Positions 24,790 to 36,117 of a stretch of DNA of 64,000 nt are shown here, one piece after another; position 1 is the first letter of the stretch, and every line of letters starts with the position of its first letter. The notes below the pieces were generated by a model. That model ran no database searches. It was given only the letters and a program-made list of their open reading frames with translations, and was not told where the DNA came from. The position numbers were made by a program, and so were the translations under genes. The DNA is from Actinostola sp. cb2023. Taxonomy: Eukaryota; Cnidaria; Anthozoa; Actiniaria; Actinostolidae. The DNA lies in contig JAUJYZ010000736.1 of assembly GCA_033675265.1 (NCBI GenBank), forward strand, positions 173,793 through 237,792, given 5' to 3'.

Positions 24790-25600
24790 AGGTCAGAACT
24801 GACAAACCATGATCTTAATAATTCAAACGTCACCAAATCCAACATTTACACAATAAAATGCTTTAAAAACAATGAACAGAGCGGTTGAAACTGGCTGTTA
24901 AAATAGAAAAAAATATTCATTCTTTATATCCACGATCATGATTTTTTAGGCTTTTTTGTTAATTTTTCTGGCCATTTTCCGGTCAATTTGTGCAGGTCTT
25001 AACCAATTAATGGCATGTTGTATTTACATTAAATACAAATTAAATTTAATTTAAATTAAATGTTAAATTCCACCTACCAAACGGTCGACCAAACAGGCAA
25101 ATACCATTTTTTTGACTAAGGAATAGCCGCATTTGTTTCTTAAATTTACTGATAATATATTCGATTTTATGTTAAAGTTATTTATGTATTAATTATTATT
25201 ATTATTATTATTTATTGCTATGCATTTCGTCTTGACTGAAGAATGTGCCCCTAAATTTCATTTGGTAGATATTTATTAACAAGAAAACGAAAACAAAAAC
25301 AAACGAATAGTTAAATGAAGTTATTTGTAATAAAAATGTAGTGAATACAGAAGACCTTTTTCAAAGATTGTGTTTTTAGGGCGAGTTTAAAAACAGTTTT
25401 CTCGCCAGCACACACGGTAATTAATTCATGTGTTTTGTGAACCAAATACCGACAATTACTTGTGGCTAATTCAAGGATGGAAACTCGGAAATATAAAAAT
25501 TACACCATGACATCCAAACCTGCAGCCAGGTCATTGTTGACGTTCCATTACTATTGACGACATATTTACATGGTTCTACATTGAGACCCCGTCCACAAAA
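24790..25600. other. Spacer upstream of astacin A, duplicated in block B
   Basis: No gene seen. AT-rich with an ATT microsatellite near 25,195-25,215. It aligns with 61,020-61,880, where short stretches are gained or lost. Confidence 0.5.
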
Positions 25601-25602
25601 AA

Positions 25603-25703
25603 AATTCATCTACACGAGCAAGTTTTCCTTGACAAGGAAAAATTGAATTTTTTTTGTCATCTACACGAAAAAGTTTTCCTTGACAAGTTTTCAAACGAAA
25701 ACG
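25603..25703. mobile_element. GCCGCATCTACACG-family MITE, degenerate copy
   Basis: Contains two CATCTACACGA-AAGTTTTCCTTGACAAG stretches. The family is better seen at 52,424-52,560 and 61,891-62,035; here the outer ends are partly lost. Confidence 0.5.
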
Positions 25704-25854
25704 CGTACGACGGAGTAGTGTGGATGGGGCCTGAATTGTCTATACAGTCTATCGGTATATAATATAGGTGACAAGCTAGTGGTTGCACATTATATTGTCT
25801 TTTCCTTTCCTTTTTATCTTTATATCTTGGTCAATTCTAAAATGGGTGGTTATT

Positions 25855-26015
25855 AGTATAGGTGCAGCGTTTACACGGTACGGGACAAATTCGAGATAGA
25901 AGCGTGTTTCATATGCAGCCCGAAAAAGTCCCCCATCGGTTGTAACGCGTATTGAGACTATGTGAAATGCGCTATATAAGAACCGACTTATTATTATTAT
26001 TATTATTAATATTAC
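25855..26015 (+). repeat. SINE/LINE-like 3' tail
   Basis: TGAAATGCGCTATATAAG followed by a run of ATT repeats, the usual 3' end of tRNA- or CR1/L2-mobilised retroposons. It is present also in block B (62,290-62,445), so the insertion predates the duplication. A reverse-oriented tail of the same type is at 58,700-58,745. Confidence 0.5.
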
Positions 26016-26859
26016 ATTTATATCGTTACGTTACGATATGGAGTTACAAATAAAGGGATTTGTTCAAAAGTACGACTTGGATCGTCTAGAACTAATGGTT
26101 TAAAATTGAAACGGATAGCACAGGTAATTGTAAACACTATGCCAAGGTACCAATATTTTATCGGTCTCAGACGCAACTCGTACGCACCCTTAGTTTTAAG
26201 CCAATGTTTTCTCGTGTTGAAAATACCTCTTTCATCATGGGAATCTCAATGGATGGTGGTGTTTGTGTTTGTGGAAGACTCACTGAGAACATTTTATTTA
26301 TTTTTTAAACGTTTTCGATCATTCGATCATCATCAGATTATTTTATTTATAATGTTCAACATCTTAAAGTTCACCCATTGGTTTGGTTTCCAATCTATGT
26401 TGTGTGGTATTCATATATATATATTTTTATTATATTTATGTGATGTATTTAGTTATAACAATACAATACAAAGTGGCTTTGTAGCAAAACAATTTTATTT
26501 CATTTCTTTTACGCAAGATTGACATAGTTTTGTTCATGCATTTATGTTTTTATTGATTCATTCTGCCTTTAAATAATTTGCCATTGACTCCTTCATGCAG
26601 TACATCCAGTGACCTACGAAACAACACATTATTCGGTGAGCTACGTATATACACACATTTCTAACAAAAAGACATAACAATTTGTTAATGAGTAAGCAGC
26701 CAACAGCAACTATAATTATACGACAGTATTACATTTACAAACAAGAACTACACTCCCAACATTCTTTATGGCCTTACCTCAACACTTTCCAGTGTCAACC
26801 TTAATTCAACAGTTGAAATGGAAAAACCTACAGTGTTGTTTCACCGTGACATACCTAAT

Positions 26860-27475
26860 CTACGACTCGATTTCTCCTGGTTTTGGTCCCGTGGGAGGTT
26901 TGGTTGGTTTGACAGGAACCCTCTTGGCTTTATCAGCTAGAATTTGATCCTCATGTTTATCAAGAGGCTTCGTCTCTCCAGTCCCTTCTCCACCTTCAAC
27001 ACGCTGGTTGATCTTGTCGTTTTCTGATTCTTTCTCTTCTTGGTTCTTGTGTTTTGATGTCGATTTGGACATTACTGTGAAAAGTAAAGAAAATTCAGTT
27101 AAAAATACAGACGACAAAAAACATAGTAATGGTCATGGTATTCTTAGGAAACTTTGTGATTGGCTCAATGCTTGGGGAAGCCATTTCAGTGTTTGGCGCC
27201 TTAACACACGATGTATGTTTGAACGTGCAGCAAAATGGAAGTTTTGATATCCAAACTTGGAAAAAACTGACGAATTAATTAAGCAATACTATAAATCAAA
27301 CTTTCGACAATAACTAAAACTGTGTTATAATATTTCGTATGTTCTTCTGTTGCTGTGAATTTGATGTAATGCTGCGCACCAAACTGATTGAAAAAATTCA
27401 GGATTTCTACAGTTGGTTGTACTAACCAAGAACAGAAAGACCAACAAGAACAATAAACGCCAAGTAGAACTTCAT
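26860..27475 (-). CDS. Small secreted Lys/Glu-rich protein C
   Basis: Exons 27475-27427 and 27074-26860, donor GTTAGT and acceptor TTTCACAG, phase 1; 87 aa, TAG stop. Exon 1 encodes a signal peptide (MKFYLAFIVLVGLSVL). The mature part is highly charged, without Cys, rich in Lys, Glu and Asp, then has a KAKR basic site and a Pro-rich end KPTKPPTGPKPGEIES. The last residues match the tail of the neighbouring astacin (GPKPGEIEE). No known family recognised. A donor-like GTATGT follows the stop by 8 bases, so the 3' UTR is probably spliced. The gene lies 2.1 kb upstream of the astacin ATG exon in the same orientation and is duplicated with it. Confidence 0.72.
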
Positions 27476-27690
27476 GGTGTAAGGTAGAACGAGAATCTTG
27501 ATTCTAGGGAATGAAAATATCAAATAATTAAACAACAAAACATCAAAGGAAAAGAAACCATAGTTGTACCTCAATACAGGGCAGTAGAAAAAGAGACAAT
27601 AGTAAATAAATACAGTATTTCGCTCCAATCTTACCTTCTATAACTGTGTAGTGACTGAATGTAATGATTCTACGATGTGCTAGCTGGCTG

Positions 27691-27696
27691 TTTATA
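27691..27696 (-). promoter_or_regulatory. Candidate TATA box of secreted protein C
   Basis: TATAAA on the minus strand in CATCTATAAACAGCC, about 215 bp before the ATG. A probable 5' UTR intron lies between (donor TTGAG/GTACAA near 27,570, acceptor TCCCTAG near 27,509), which makes the spacing reasonable. Confidence 0.45.
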
Positions 27697-27749
27697 GATG
27701 ACTTCATTGAGCAAATGTCACCACGCATGACCTAGATGATTATTCATAT

Positions 27750-29180
27750 ATTTATGTGTACCTTTTGTTTTGTCAAGTTTTCCTTATTTCGCCTTTATGT
27801 AATCAACATCCGTACAGTTAATTTGGTAAAGAGTAGAGAGACACAAAGCTGAACAGGTTGTGGTGTCCTCGTACTTCTATCATAGCAACTTTGAAATAAC
27901 TGAAACATAATCTATTATTATTACAGATGTTTTCTCTTAGAAATCGCGAGTGGTGAATTATTTTAAGATTAAAAATTGTATTCAAATTCGAACGGGCAAT
28001 TTCGAGTCGTTTTTTAATGAATAGAGAAGGTTATCTTTCAGCTCGAAAAGGAAAGTGTGGTAGATCGTAGTTTGGTAAATAGTGGATTAGTAAGATCGTG
28101 TTTACACTTGAGCGTTTTACCGAGGTTCTAAGGTTAATTAGCCGCCCAACAAACAACTGAATAGTTTTGTAATTTCTACCAAGGTTCGGTAACTCGTTTA
28201 CTTCAGTAAATCACAGAGTAATAAACACGACCTAAGGCAGACACGACTGTGAACAGGTAATTGTGGTGTCCTCATACTTCTATCATATCATAGCAACTAT
28301 GAAATAAATATAATTTATTATAGGCGTTTTTCCTTGTAAATCGAGACGGGTGATTCGACATTTACGTCAATCAAATTCGATTCGGTTATCTTGATTCGTT
28401 TTGAAATCATTAGAAAATATAATCTTTCAGCTTGGCGAATAACTAAAGAAGACCGATTTCATACCAAAGGAAGACCTATTCATATAGAGATATTTATATA
28501 TATTTTTTGTATATTCATTCTTATTTATTTTGTTTTTGGCAGTCTATTTTGAAGGGAATTTTTAGTCCTGTTTTCTGTCACTAAATTTTTTTATTTTTTT
28601 TTTTGCGTGTTTACTGTTGTTAAAGGGGAACTGTAGACACAATTTATTTTCTCAAGAAAGTTAGATATCTAGTTGTACTAGCATTACTTGAGTATTATTT
28701 TTTGTAAATCTTTCTTAGATATCAACATAATTTACGTTCAATATGGAATATTCTCCGCCATTTTGCCGTTTTACCGTCGGCTCAGATATTTTTGTTTGTG
28801 ACGGGAATATTATGGGGAATAGTAAAATCCGCTCACAACATTCTCTCGGGTACAAGAAAATACAATGCACTTATAGTTACTCTACATTGTGATTGCACTT
28901 TCCCTTGGGATAGGTGGCGTCTATTATGGGGAATAATAACTGAAGTGAGCAGCGATCATTTCAGCGGTAATCTATGTCTTTTTACAATTCAAACTCAAGT
29001 TTCTTCTCCATAAAAATAATTAAACAAAAATTATTTCAGAAAATGAATGTACACAACATTCTCTTAAGTTTTTGTTTTTATCGAAATATACATTTAGGCT
29101 TCAGTTCTCCTTTAAACCATTAAAGTAAGGAAAGTGAAACGATTTTGTAAAAGTAAACTATTTTAATTTATGTAGTCATT
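27750..29180. other. Intergenic; one TGTTTACACTT-type hairpin, no gene
   Basis: At 28,095-28,232 an inverted-repeat MITE (CGTGTTTACACTTGAGCG ... AATAAACACG) related to the one at 11,110-11,200 and 58,085-58,200. Otherwise AT-rich; a + strand frame at 28,792-29,013 has no support. Confidence 0.45.
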
Positions 29181-29189
29181 AACGAAAGT

Positions 29190-29452
29190 CCGATGCTTCA
29201 ATACTCCCGTTTCGAGTTTGTTTAGACACCGCTGTACTCCTTGACAAAAGACGTGTTTGCTCAGGCTTAGCCTCAATCCAGAGAATAACCCGTGCAATTA
29301 AAAATGGTTTCAATTGTTGAATGTCAACACTTTTTCACGTTCTCGTTGTTATTTGTGAATAATTTACACTGAATTGAGGCTAAGCCTGAGCAAATGCGTC
29401 TTTTGTCAAGGAAAGCGGTCATCGCTTAACAACTCGAAACTGGAGTATTTGA
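29190..29452. mobile_element. Palindromic non-autonomous element
   Basis: Arms pair over GAGCAAACACGTCTTTTGTC-like sequence, GCTCAGGCTTAGCCTCAAT with its complement, and outer AATACTCC..TTTCGAGTT with AACTCGAAACTGGAGTATT. Confidence 0.6.
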
Positions 29453-29835
29453 ATGAACGTACTGAAACTCCACCTGTCACAAGGAAAACGCCTATTAAAA
29501 TTTGTAGCGTATTCTTGTATCCCCCGCGGTGTCCTTGATTTTCCAACAATTGTTTCTGTTTCCTGGAAAACGATGATGAAACAATTTGAAAGTTGAAGGG
29601 CTGAATTCCAATGTAGATGTTGATTGTCTGTCCAAGCTTTTACGTCGTTTAATCTACCTTTTTACCGATACGGCGGCCATCTTGAATTATGGAGAAATTA
29701 TGGGATGCCCAGGGTGCAAGCTAGTAACCATGTGGCTCCATTTAGCCATGAAAAACTACGAAAACCTAATTTAAAGCAATGAATTTGTACAAAATTATAC
29801 AACAATGCACAACACATGTAGATATTTAGTAAATA

Positions 29836-30016
29836 AACCCCTTCTGGCGGCTGGTATATCGGCTGATAATGTCCGCGGCTGAGAGATGGTCCGAAAAATG
29901 AACAGTTTGGCCGAGAAGCGAAGCTTCGAGGGCAACTGTGATATTTTGAGGACCATCTCTCAGCCAAGGAAATTATCAGCCAATATACCTGTAAGCCAGA
30001 AAGGGGTTTATTTATT
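29836..30016. mobile_element. Short palindromic element around GAGAGATGGTCC
   Basis: AAATAAACCCCTTCTGGC pairs with GCCAGAAAGGGGTTTATTT, and CTGAGAGATGGTCC with GGACCATCTCTCAG, round a GCGAAGCTTCG core. It resembles in design the palindromes at 11,890 and 50,545. Confidence 0.6.
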
Positions 30017-30019
30017 TTA

Positions 30020-31640
30020 TAACCCTTCGATACATTTTCTACGTCGACTTCAATGTTGAACGGAAGCCGAAATAAAACTTATTCGAAAATAAAAGATTGA
30101 TAGTTTTTGAAGCTTTTTGAGTGGTTTTCTTGATATTTTGGGTTTTATTTGAGTGACTTTTTGGGCGCCGATTTTGACGTTCGCTCGTAGTTCAAGGATC
30201 GAAAAATTATAAAAATATCTCAAATACCTGTCGTATCGACGTTAAAATCCCACAAAAGGAACAAGTAAACCACATGTATGTTGTACAAGCTAATTTACCT
30301 ATTAAAAATACATTACAGTCTTAAAAAAGTTCAGATAATTCCATTTTTCTCATTCATCTCAAAACTGGGGGATATTATAGGTAAATTCATTGGATGACTC
30401 GTGAATTTAACGTGGAATTTAACGTGGAATCCCATTGCGTTTTCTTTGTTTTAGAAAAATATAGTTTTTAGACAATTTTGAGTCGCTATATCGCGCGTCG
30501 CAAAGAAAGCCAGTGCAGTGTTCAGTCTTTCGCTACGCTAGCGAAATTGAATACTAAAATCAGTTTATTTGAAGGACAAAAGTTGTTTTCTTCAGTCGTT
30601 TTAACGTCTACATTTACGGACAATCTATAACAGAAACACAGCCATAGATCTAGATATGGATAACATTCATAGTTAGCGAAACCTTACAACCAGAAAGACT
30701 AAAAGCGATGACACGCTGACTTACACGGGAGAGAAGTTCCGTCAAGTTTTCACAAACACTGAATCAGTCTTGACAAACTTGTAAGTAAGCTTATACTTTT
30801 CTGATAATTTTCTGTTTAACAAAGAAGTAAATCGGAAAGATATAAAACTACGGACTTATTCTATCCTCATAAGACTTTAATAAACCGTTCAAATTTTCTC
30901 GACTGACCGTTTCTTGTTGTCTTTCAATCCGATCAGAAGCTGAACTTCAACTTTTCACAGGACGTCGACATTGATGGATTTGTTAACTACGTTCCTTGAA
31001 TGCTAATGATTTTCAGGCAAAAGATTTCAGACAAAGACATATTTATCGATAAACAGAGCCAGAGGTGATCGCTCTGATTCAGTAATTGTGAAGCTACATC
31101 CAGTACAAGTACAAGTACAACTACAACAACTGAACAAGTCAAAGCCGGCAGCCGAGCGACAAGCAAAGCCAACTGGATAATTTGCAGTTTTGTATGATTT
31201 TGGCCATATATTACAGGTACAGCTTTTGCTAGGTGTAAATTCTGTATTAAATTGGACTATTGTTGTTGTTTATCTATTGGCTTCTATTAGATTGTAGTTG
31301 TTGCTGGAGCGGTTTGATTAACACGAGGAGCTTAGTCCGAAAAAAAAATCATAGCAGGGAGTACGAAATCAGTCAAAAATCTGTCAAAAATCTGTCTTGT
31401 GGGTGTGAAAATTTAATTTCGTTGAAGTGTCAAATGCATTATATCTGTCATAGCCAACTGAGCCCGATAAAAATAAACCATATACCGGTAGTTAAATTAA
31501 ATCACGTACAGGATTATTTAAACAACCATGAAAACCTTTTTTAATGAAACCGTAATTAAACCATTTTGCATTTCTATTTCTATATGTACAAAAATGAATT
31601 AAAAATTGTCCATTGACTAAATCATGCCGCGGGGCTTATT
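30020..31640. other. Intergenic, no gene seen
   Basis: No splice-bounded coding frame or clear repeat found. The few short frames are not protein-like. Confidence 0.4.
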
Positions 31641-31641
31641 T

Positions 31642-33477
31642 ACATTTTCTTCTTGTGTTGTTTCAAGAGGGTATGGATGGGGTTAACAGTTAACTGACAT
31701 TTGGCCTAAAATTTAGTAGTTAACTGACAAATGACTCAGAAATTAGTAGTTTACTGACAATTGAAAAATTAACAGTTAACTGACATTTTATTATTTTAGT
31801 TTAAAATTGTTGTTGCCATCGTTCTTAGAACTGATGATCATTTTCTAAACAGTGATCTAAAGGCTTATTTAGACTTTGTATTCAATGTCACGCTATCTAA
31901 GGTCATCTAAGCTTGTAATCTTTTTAAGACCTGGTGGAATATTGACACATTTTTGTGTCTATTATTAATGTAACCTGAGCTGATGAACAGTTCGCTCTTG
32001 ACCAGGCTACTCTTGACTCTGCCAGCCATGGCCTTGAGTGGTATTGTCAAAGTTATTTTGAGCTTCTATAGAATTAGTGCCGGATGATGGGTCCACGTTC
32101 GAGCGTCACAGAGGCCTTCGGCCTGGGCACGAGTAATAAAACAAAGCAGAATGGTGTATACTGCATGTCACTTGATTGAATCTGATAGTAGACTTCTCGG
32201 CGAAGCTCATTGACATGACATTGATTCATGATCCGCCATCTTGAAGCACTGACAGCCATTTCACTGACAGTCATTCCATTTCATGTCCAATAAACTCAAC
32301 ATTTAATGAAAATTGAGTTTTGTTGTGTTAATAAAACAACTCCAGATCTCTAAAAATTGCATTTTAGAGCTTGTAGATTTCAAAATTTTCAGGGGGGCAT
32401 GCCCCCACACCCCCCTAGTACTTCGCGGTTTCGCCGCTCACACAACACAACCCCCTGTTTGACAAAAACCTGGATCCGCCCCTGCTTATAAAGGTCAGTG
32501 AGTGATATTTAATGGTTTTATTACTTATTGTTTGATAATTAGTACTTCTCTTCCTATAATATCTATCATTTATAAAACGAAAGTTAATAATTAATTAAAA
32601 TTAGGCAAATTAGTAGTTAACTGACAATTGGCCTAAAATTTAGTAGTTTACTGACAATCGCATACCCCCATCCATACCCTCTTTCAAAGTCGCTGCTACC
32701 GTTTGGGCACTATTTGGGCGAAGACCGGGTACACTTAAGATGCATGATTGAAATAAATTATCTGCTGCTTTAGTTTTCATTCCTCGTCTCAAGACAAATT
32801 TAATGATGATGCCCAGAGAGAAAATGTCGCTTGAAGTAGACGGGGGAAACCTGCCCTCCAGCACTTCTGGAGCTATCCAGTGATACTTCTTCGCATCTCG
32901 GCTCTTCCTTTCACAACAACCCACCGCCGTGATTTTTGAACTCTTTCCAAAATCTATTATAACCGGTCTCCATTGTTCTTGAGATGAATGTAGCACAACG
33001 TTATTCTCTTTGAGGTCGTTGTGGATCCAACCTTGATTATGAATATATCACCGTGGAATTGAGTTACAAGTAAGTATGGTTGAGTACTTAAACTAACTCC
33101 GATCACAAGAGGTAAGCATGGGTGATGACCTTTGCTCTGGATTTCTTGTACTGCAGTTATTTCTTTAACAACTTCGGTCTTTCTTACTGAATGTTTAAAA
33201 ACCTTGACAACTACCGGTATATTTCCTCGATATACGCCTTTGTAGCAATCTCCAAAACTACCACTTCCAATGGAATTATCTCGCCCCTTTGATACGATAG
33301 ATCTTCCCTATTTATCCGTGGTAGTTCTTTTGGCCTGGGAATTTTTGGGGACGTTGATTTGCTTGGTTGTTTCGGTTTTTGAAATTCAATGATATTTGCT
33401 CTAGACTTTTCAGGAGCATCTTTCCTGGCAAGTGAAACCATCTCACGGTGGGCATAAATGACCCTAAAATCGCTCAC
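31642..33477 (-). pseudogene. Protein kinase pseudogene, split by a transposon
   Basis: Pieces in order: ATG at 33477 and a basic Pro-rich head (MSDFRVIYAHREMVSL...); the glycine loop GSGSFGDCYKG (about 33,265-33,230) in a different frame; VVVKVF with the ATP-site Lys; a run to YLLVTQFHG; then, after lost sequence and another frame change, WIHNDLKENN (HND in place of HRD, about 33,025), DFGKS (about 32,957), APEVLEG, SDIFSLG and RPNSAQTVAATLK. The C-terminus (QHKKKM, stop near 31,642) lies on the other side of a 1-kb element inserted at TTTCAA. Ser/Thr or Tyr-like kinase of a type expanded in corals; family not pinned down. Two frame breaks, missing lobe-linking sequence and the insertion show it is dead. 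Confidence 0.85.
31667..32681. mobile_element. 1,015-bp DNA transposon inserted in the kinase pseudogene
   Basis: Ends GAGGGTATGGATGGGG and complement, target duplication TTTCAA at 31661-31666 and 32682-32687. Next to each end are repeats of AGTAGTTAACTGACAATTGG-type sequence. No transposase. A nested CAGGGGCGGATCCAGG-type hAT-like piece lies at about 32,390-32,485. Confidence 0.8.
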
Positions 33478-33484
33478 TGAAAAC

Positions 33485-34720
33485 GTCCTCTTTTTCCAAA
33501 ATCATTAATATTTTCAAAAGTCTTCCATGAAATGAAATAAAAATTTCAGAGTTTCTTTATTAAAGGTAGTGTGGTATTTTAAACTATTCGTTGGTAAAAT
33601 CTGACGCAATGATGACGTCATAATAAAAAGTTACAATTGCTGTGAAAATTTAGTTTAAACATAATGATAAAATAAAGTGCATATTTTGAAAGAGAATAAC
33701 ATCTTATGCACTTCGGTGAACTTTTCATAATGTTCCGATTATTAGAACCTGAGTTATAAGGGATTTAGTGTTTTGATGACGTCATTATTTATGACGTCAT
33801 CGGTAAAATAAAAAAACAGTTTGAAGGGAGAGAAATCCGTAAAATGACTTTATTTACATTTATTATTGTTATAGAAGTATTTTAATTCTACACAGTGGCG
33901 GATTTTTTATGTTCATTAACTCTCTAAGAGATATTTTAAAATATATGTGACGTCATAATGACGTGTAAACTTTTTTAATTGTTTTTAAAATATTATTTGA
34001 ACTACTTACGCTCAAAAAATCAAAATTCTAAAATCAACAAAATGTCCGCATGTCATAGTTCTTCCAATAAGCTAAGTATGGGGCTAAAATGTTTTCAAAC
34101 AAAAAAGTTTTCCCAAGCGATGTATTTTACCGATGGTTTTGTATGAATTATTTCCCGCCAAATTTTCCCGGGAAAAATATCAAGTTAAAAATATTCATAA
34201 CTCTGGTTGCCTTCGTCCAATTTCAAAACGGTTTTCGATTTTAGGCTAGTTATCACGAGAACAACGAAGTAACATCAATTTTGCGATTTTCCAAAACATT
34301 CATATGAGCGATTTTCGAGCCATTTATGCCCACCGTGTCTGGTATCCCCGACCCTTGATAGGAGAGCTTTTCTTTGGTAAATGTTCCTCCACGTGCTCGG
34401 TTTGGACAGCACTAGATTTCGTGGTTATCAACACTTTGGGTTTGTCACTTTTGATAATCTTTTTTAACTACTTCATACGTTGTCTGTAGCGTTTTTTCTC
34501 GTCTCTTCTTTCTTGTGGAGTATGTTTTCTAAATGACTTGTGAGTTTTCTTATCGTCCATGATTTACATTTAAAATGTGATACCGGAGCCCCGAATTCTC
34601 GACGGACGTGTCTAACTAACCTGGCTATTATTGGTCAATTATGCATGTAAACTTCCGGAGATGCTAAGGCAAGAACGCGTCTTTGTTTTTAAAATATAAA
34701 TCCGCAACAAAAAGCAATCG
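33485..34720. other. Spacer with an inverted kinase 5' fragment
   Basis: At 34,302-34,345 about 45 bp repeat the start of the kinase pseudogene (MSDFRAIYAHR) in opposite orientation to 33,440-33,480. Between them are TGACGTCAT palindromes (33,605; 33,778; 33,797; 33,950) but no gene. A 30-codon minus-strand frame starting at 34,560 (MDDKKTHKSF...) is too short to judge. Confidence 0.5.
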
Positions 34721-34727
34721 CTAAAAA

Positions 34728-35501
34728 ATGGCCTGTTCAACTCCTTGCGTTATCTGTTCGAAAAAGTTTGTTTCTAGCAGAACTCTTGCCAAGCACAGTC
34801 TAGAGAGGCATGGAAAGATAATTACCTACTGTAAATTTTATGATGAATCAAAAGAAGTTCAACTCCCGGTATCTGCTGAACTTGACTCAACAAGTATTTC
34901 CTACAAGAACTACTTAACGTGGCTAGCTTGTGTTGCAGAGAGGATAAATGGCTCTCACCATCCTAAATGTGAAGGTTTGTATTGTAAAGATAATACAACT
35001 ATATTGTGGAATTCAGTTTAACTGCAGTGTCTATTTATTTGGATTATACAGGACGTTGGTTTCGAGTTGACGTTTTCCAAGCGCCTGAAGAATTTGCTAT
35101 GAACATGTTATGGAAGCTAGATGCCCAATTGCACAGCGTGCGCAAAATGAGGCACTTTAAACACCCGATGATGGTAGGGCAGTCAGTTCGCTTTGCTTAT
35201 CGAGTGTTTGAAGAGGAGAGCGTTATTGATTTTCTGCAAGAACAGAAAGAAATAACTGTTCGTGTTAGTGCTGCCTTCGACCAAAATAACGTCCCAGTAG
35301 TGCAGGACGATTACAAAGAAGATGATCCCCTAGAGGCCCTTAAGGCAGCAGAGCGCAGAAGAAGACAGCCGAGGAGCAAACTTGTACTTCGTGGTCTCTT
35401 TCTCAATAAATTCTTCAGTCTCGCTGAGAAATTTCAATTGCTATCAGTGCATCGATCTGGAGTATCATTCATTCAGAAGAGTATTAATTTAAGCTTGCAA
35501 G
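34728..35501 (+). CDS. C2H2-finger protein of unknown family, two exons seen, 3' end missing
   Basis: Exon 1 34728-34974 starts at a good ATG and encodes one C2H2 finger (CVICSKKFVSSRTLAKH then H) followed by a WLACVAERING segment; donor GAAG/GTTTGT. Exon 2 35052-35501 begins after ATACAG in matching phase (1) and encodes GRWFRVDVFQAPEEF, a charged middle with DDYKEDDPLEA and RRRRQPRSK, and a hydrophobic-helical end FIQKSINLSLQ before a possible donor GTATAC. No later exon was found, so the gene continues elsewhere or is truncated. Family not recognised; it may be a host gene fragment or a transposon-coded protein. Confidence 0.5.
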
Positions 35502-36117
35502 GTATACGTTTTACGATTGTTTTATTTTCAATGTTGTTGTTTTGCGAAAAGCCAACAACATCAAAAGTGCGGGCTTCCTGTTTTTTCATTGAATTCAACT
35601 TTTCAAATGTCTTGATTTTAATCTCATTTGCAAAACAAAAATTCATTATTTTCTGTCTGTAAATGTTTTTTGTTTGTTCCTTTTGTAAGCAATCTCAATG
35701 TTTATTTGTTCTCTTGGTGAGAAACAAAGACGAAAATCGAACTTGAATACAAAATTCAGCACGGGATCCCTATATATCGTTGAATTCAGCTTTTCAAAGT
35801 GTTGAATTCCACGCTGAATTCCCTCTCATCTGGTTTGCTTCTCAGCCAATCAGCGCGCGAGTTTCAAATGAGCTATGGAATTCTACCTGACATCCGTCCA
35901 GTGAAATCGTACCACGTGACCCGTTTTAAACAATGCCGGGGCGCGCGCGAAAATTTATCGATAGGTTATAATAAGTCATACAACACTATGGCTAGAGTGA
36001 CATAGAACAATAACATATTGAAACGACTCCACTCTCTACAGTTTTTGAGTCATTTGCACCCTGAGCATCCCATAATGTTTTAGCCAAAACAATAACAATA
36101 ATAATAATAATCAATTT

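Noticed and set aside
26106..26522. 138-codon plus-strand frame
   Set aside because: The copy in block B is broken by indels and lacks the same reading; no family, no splice signals.
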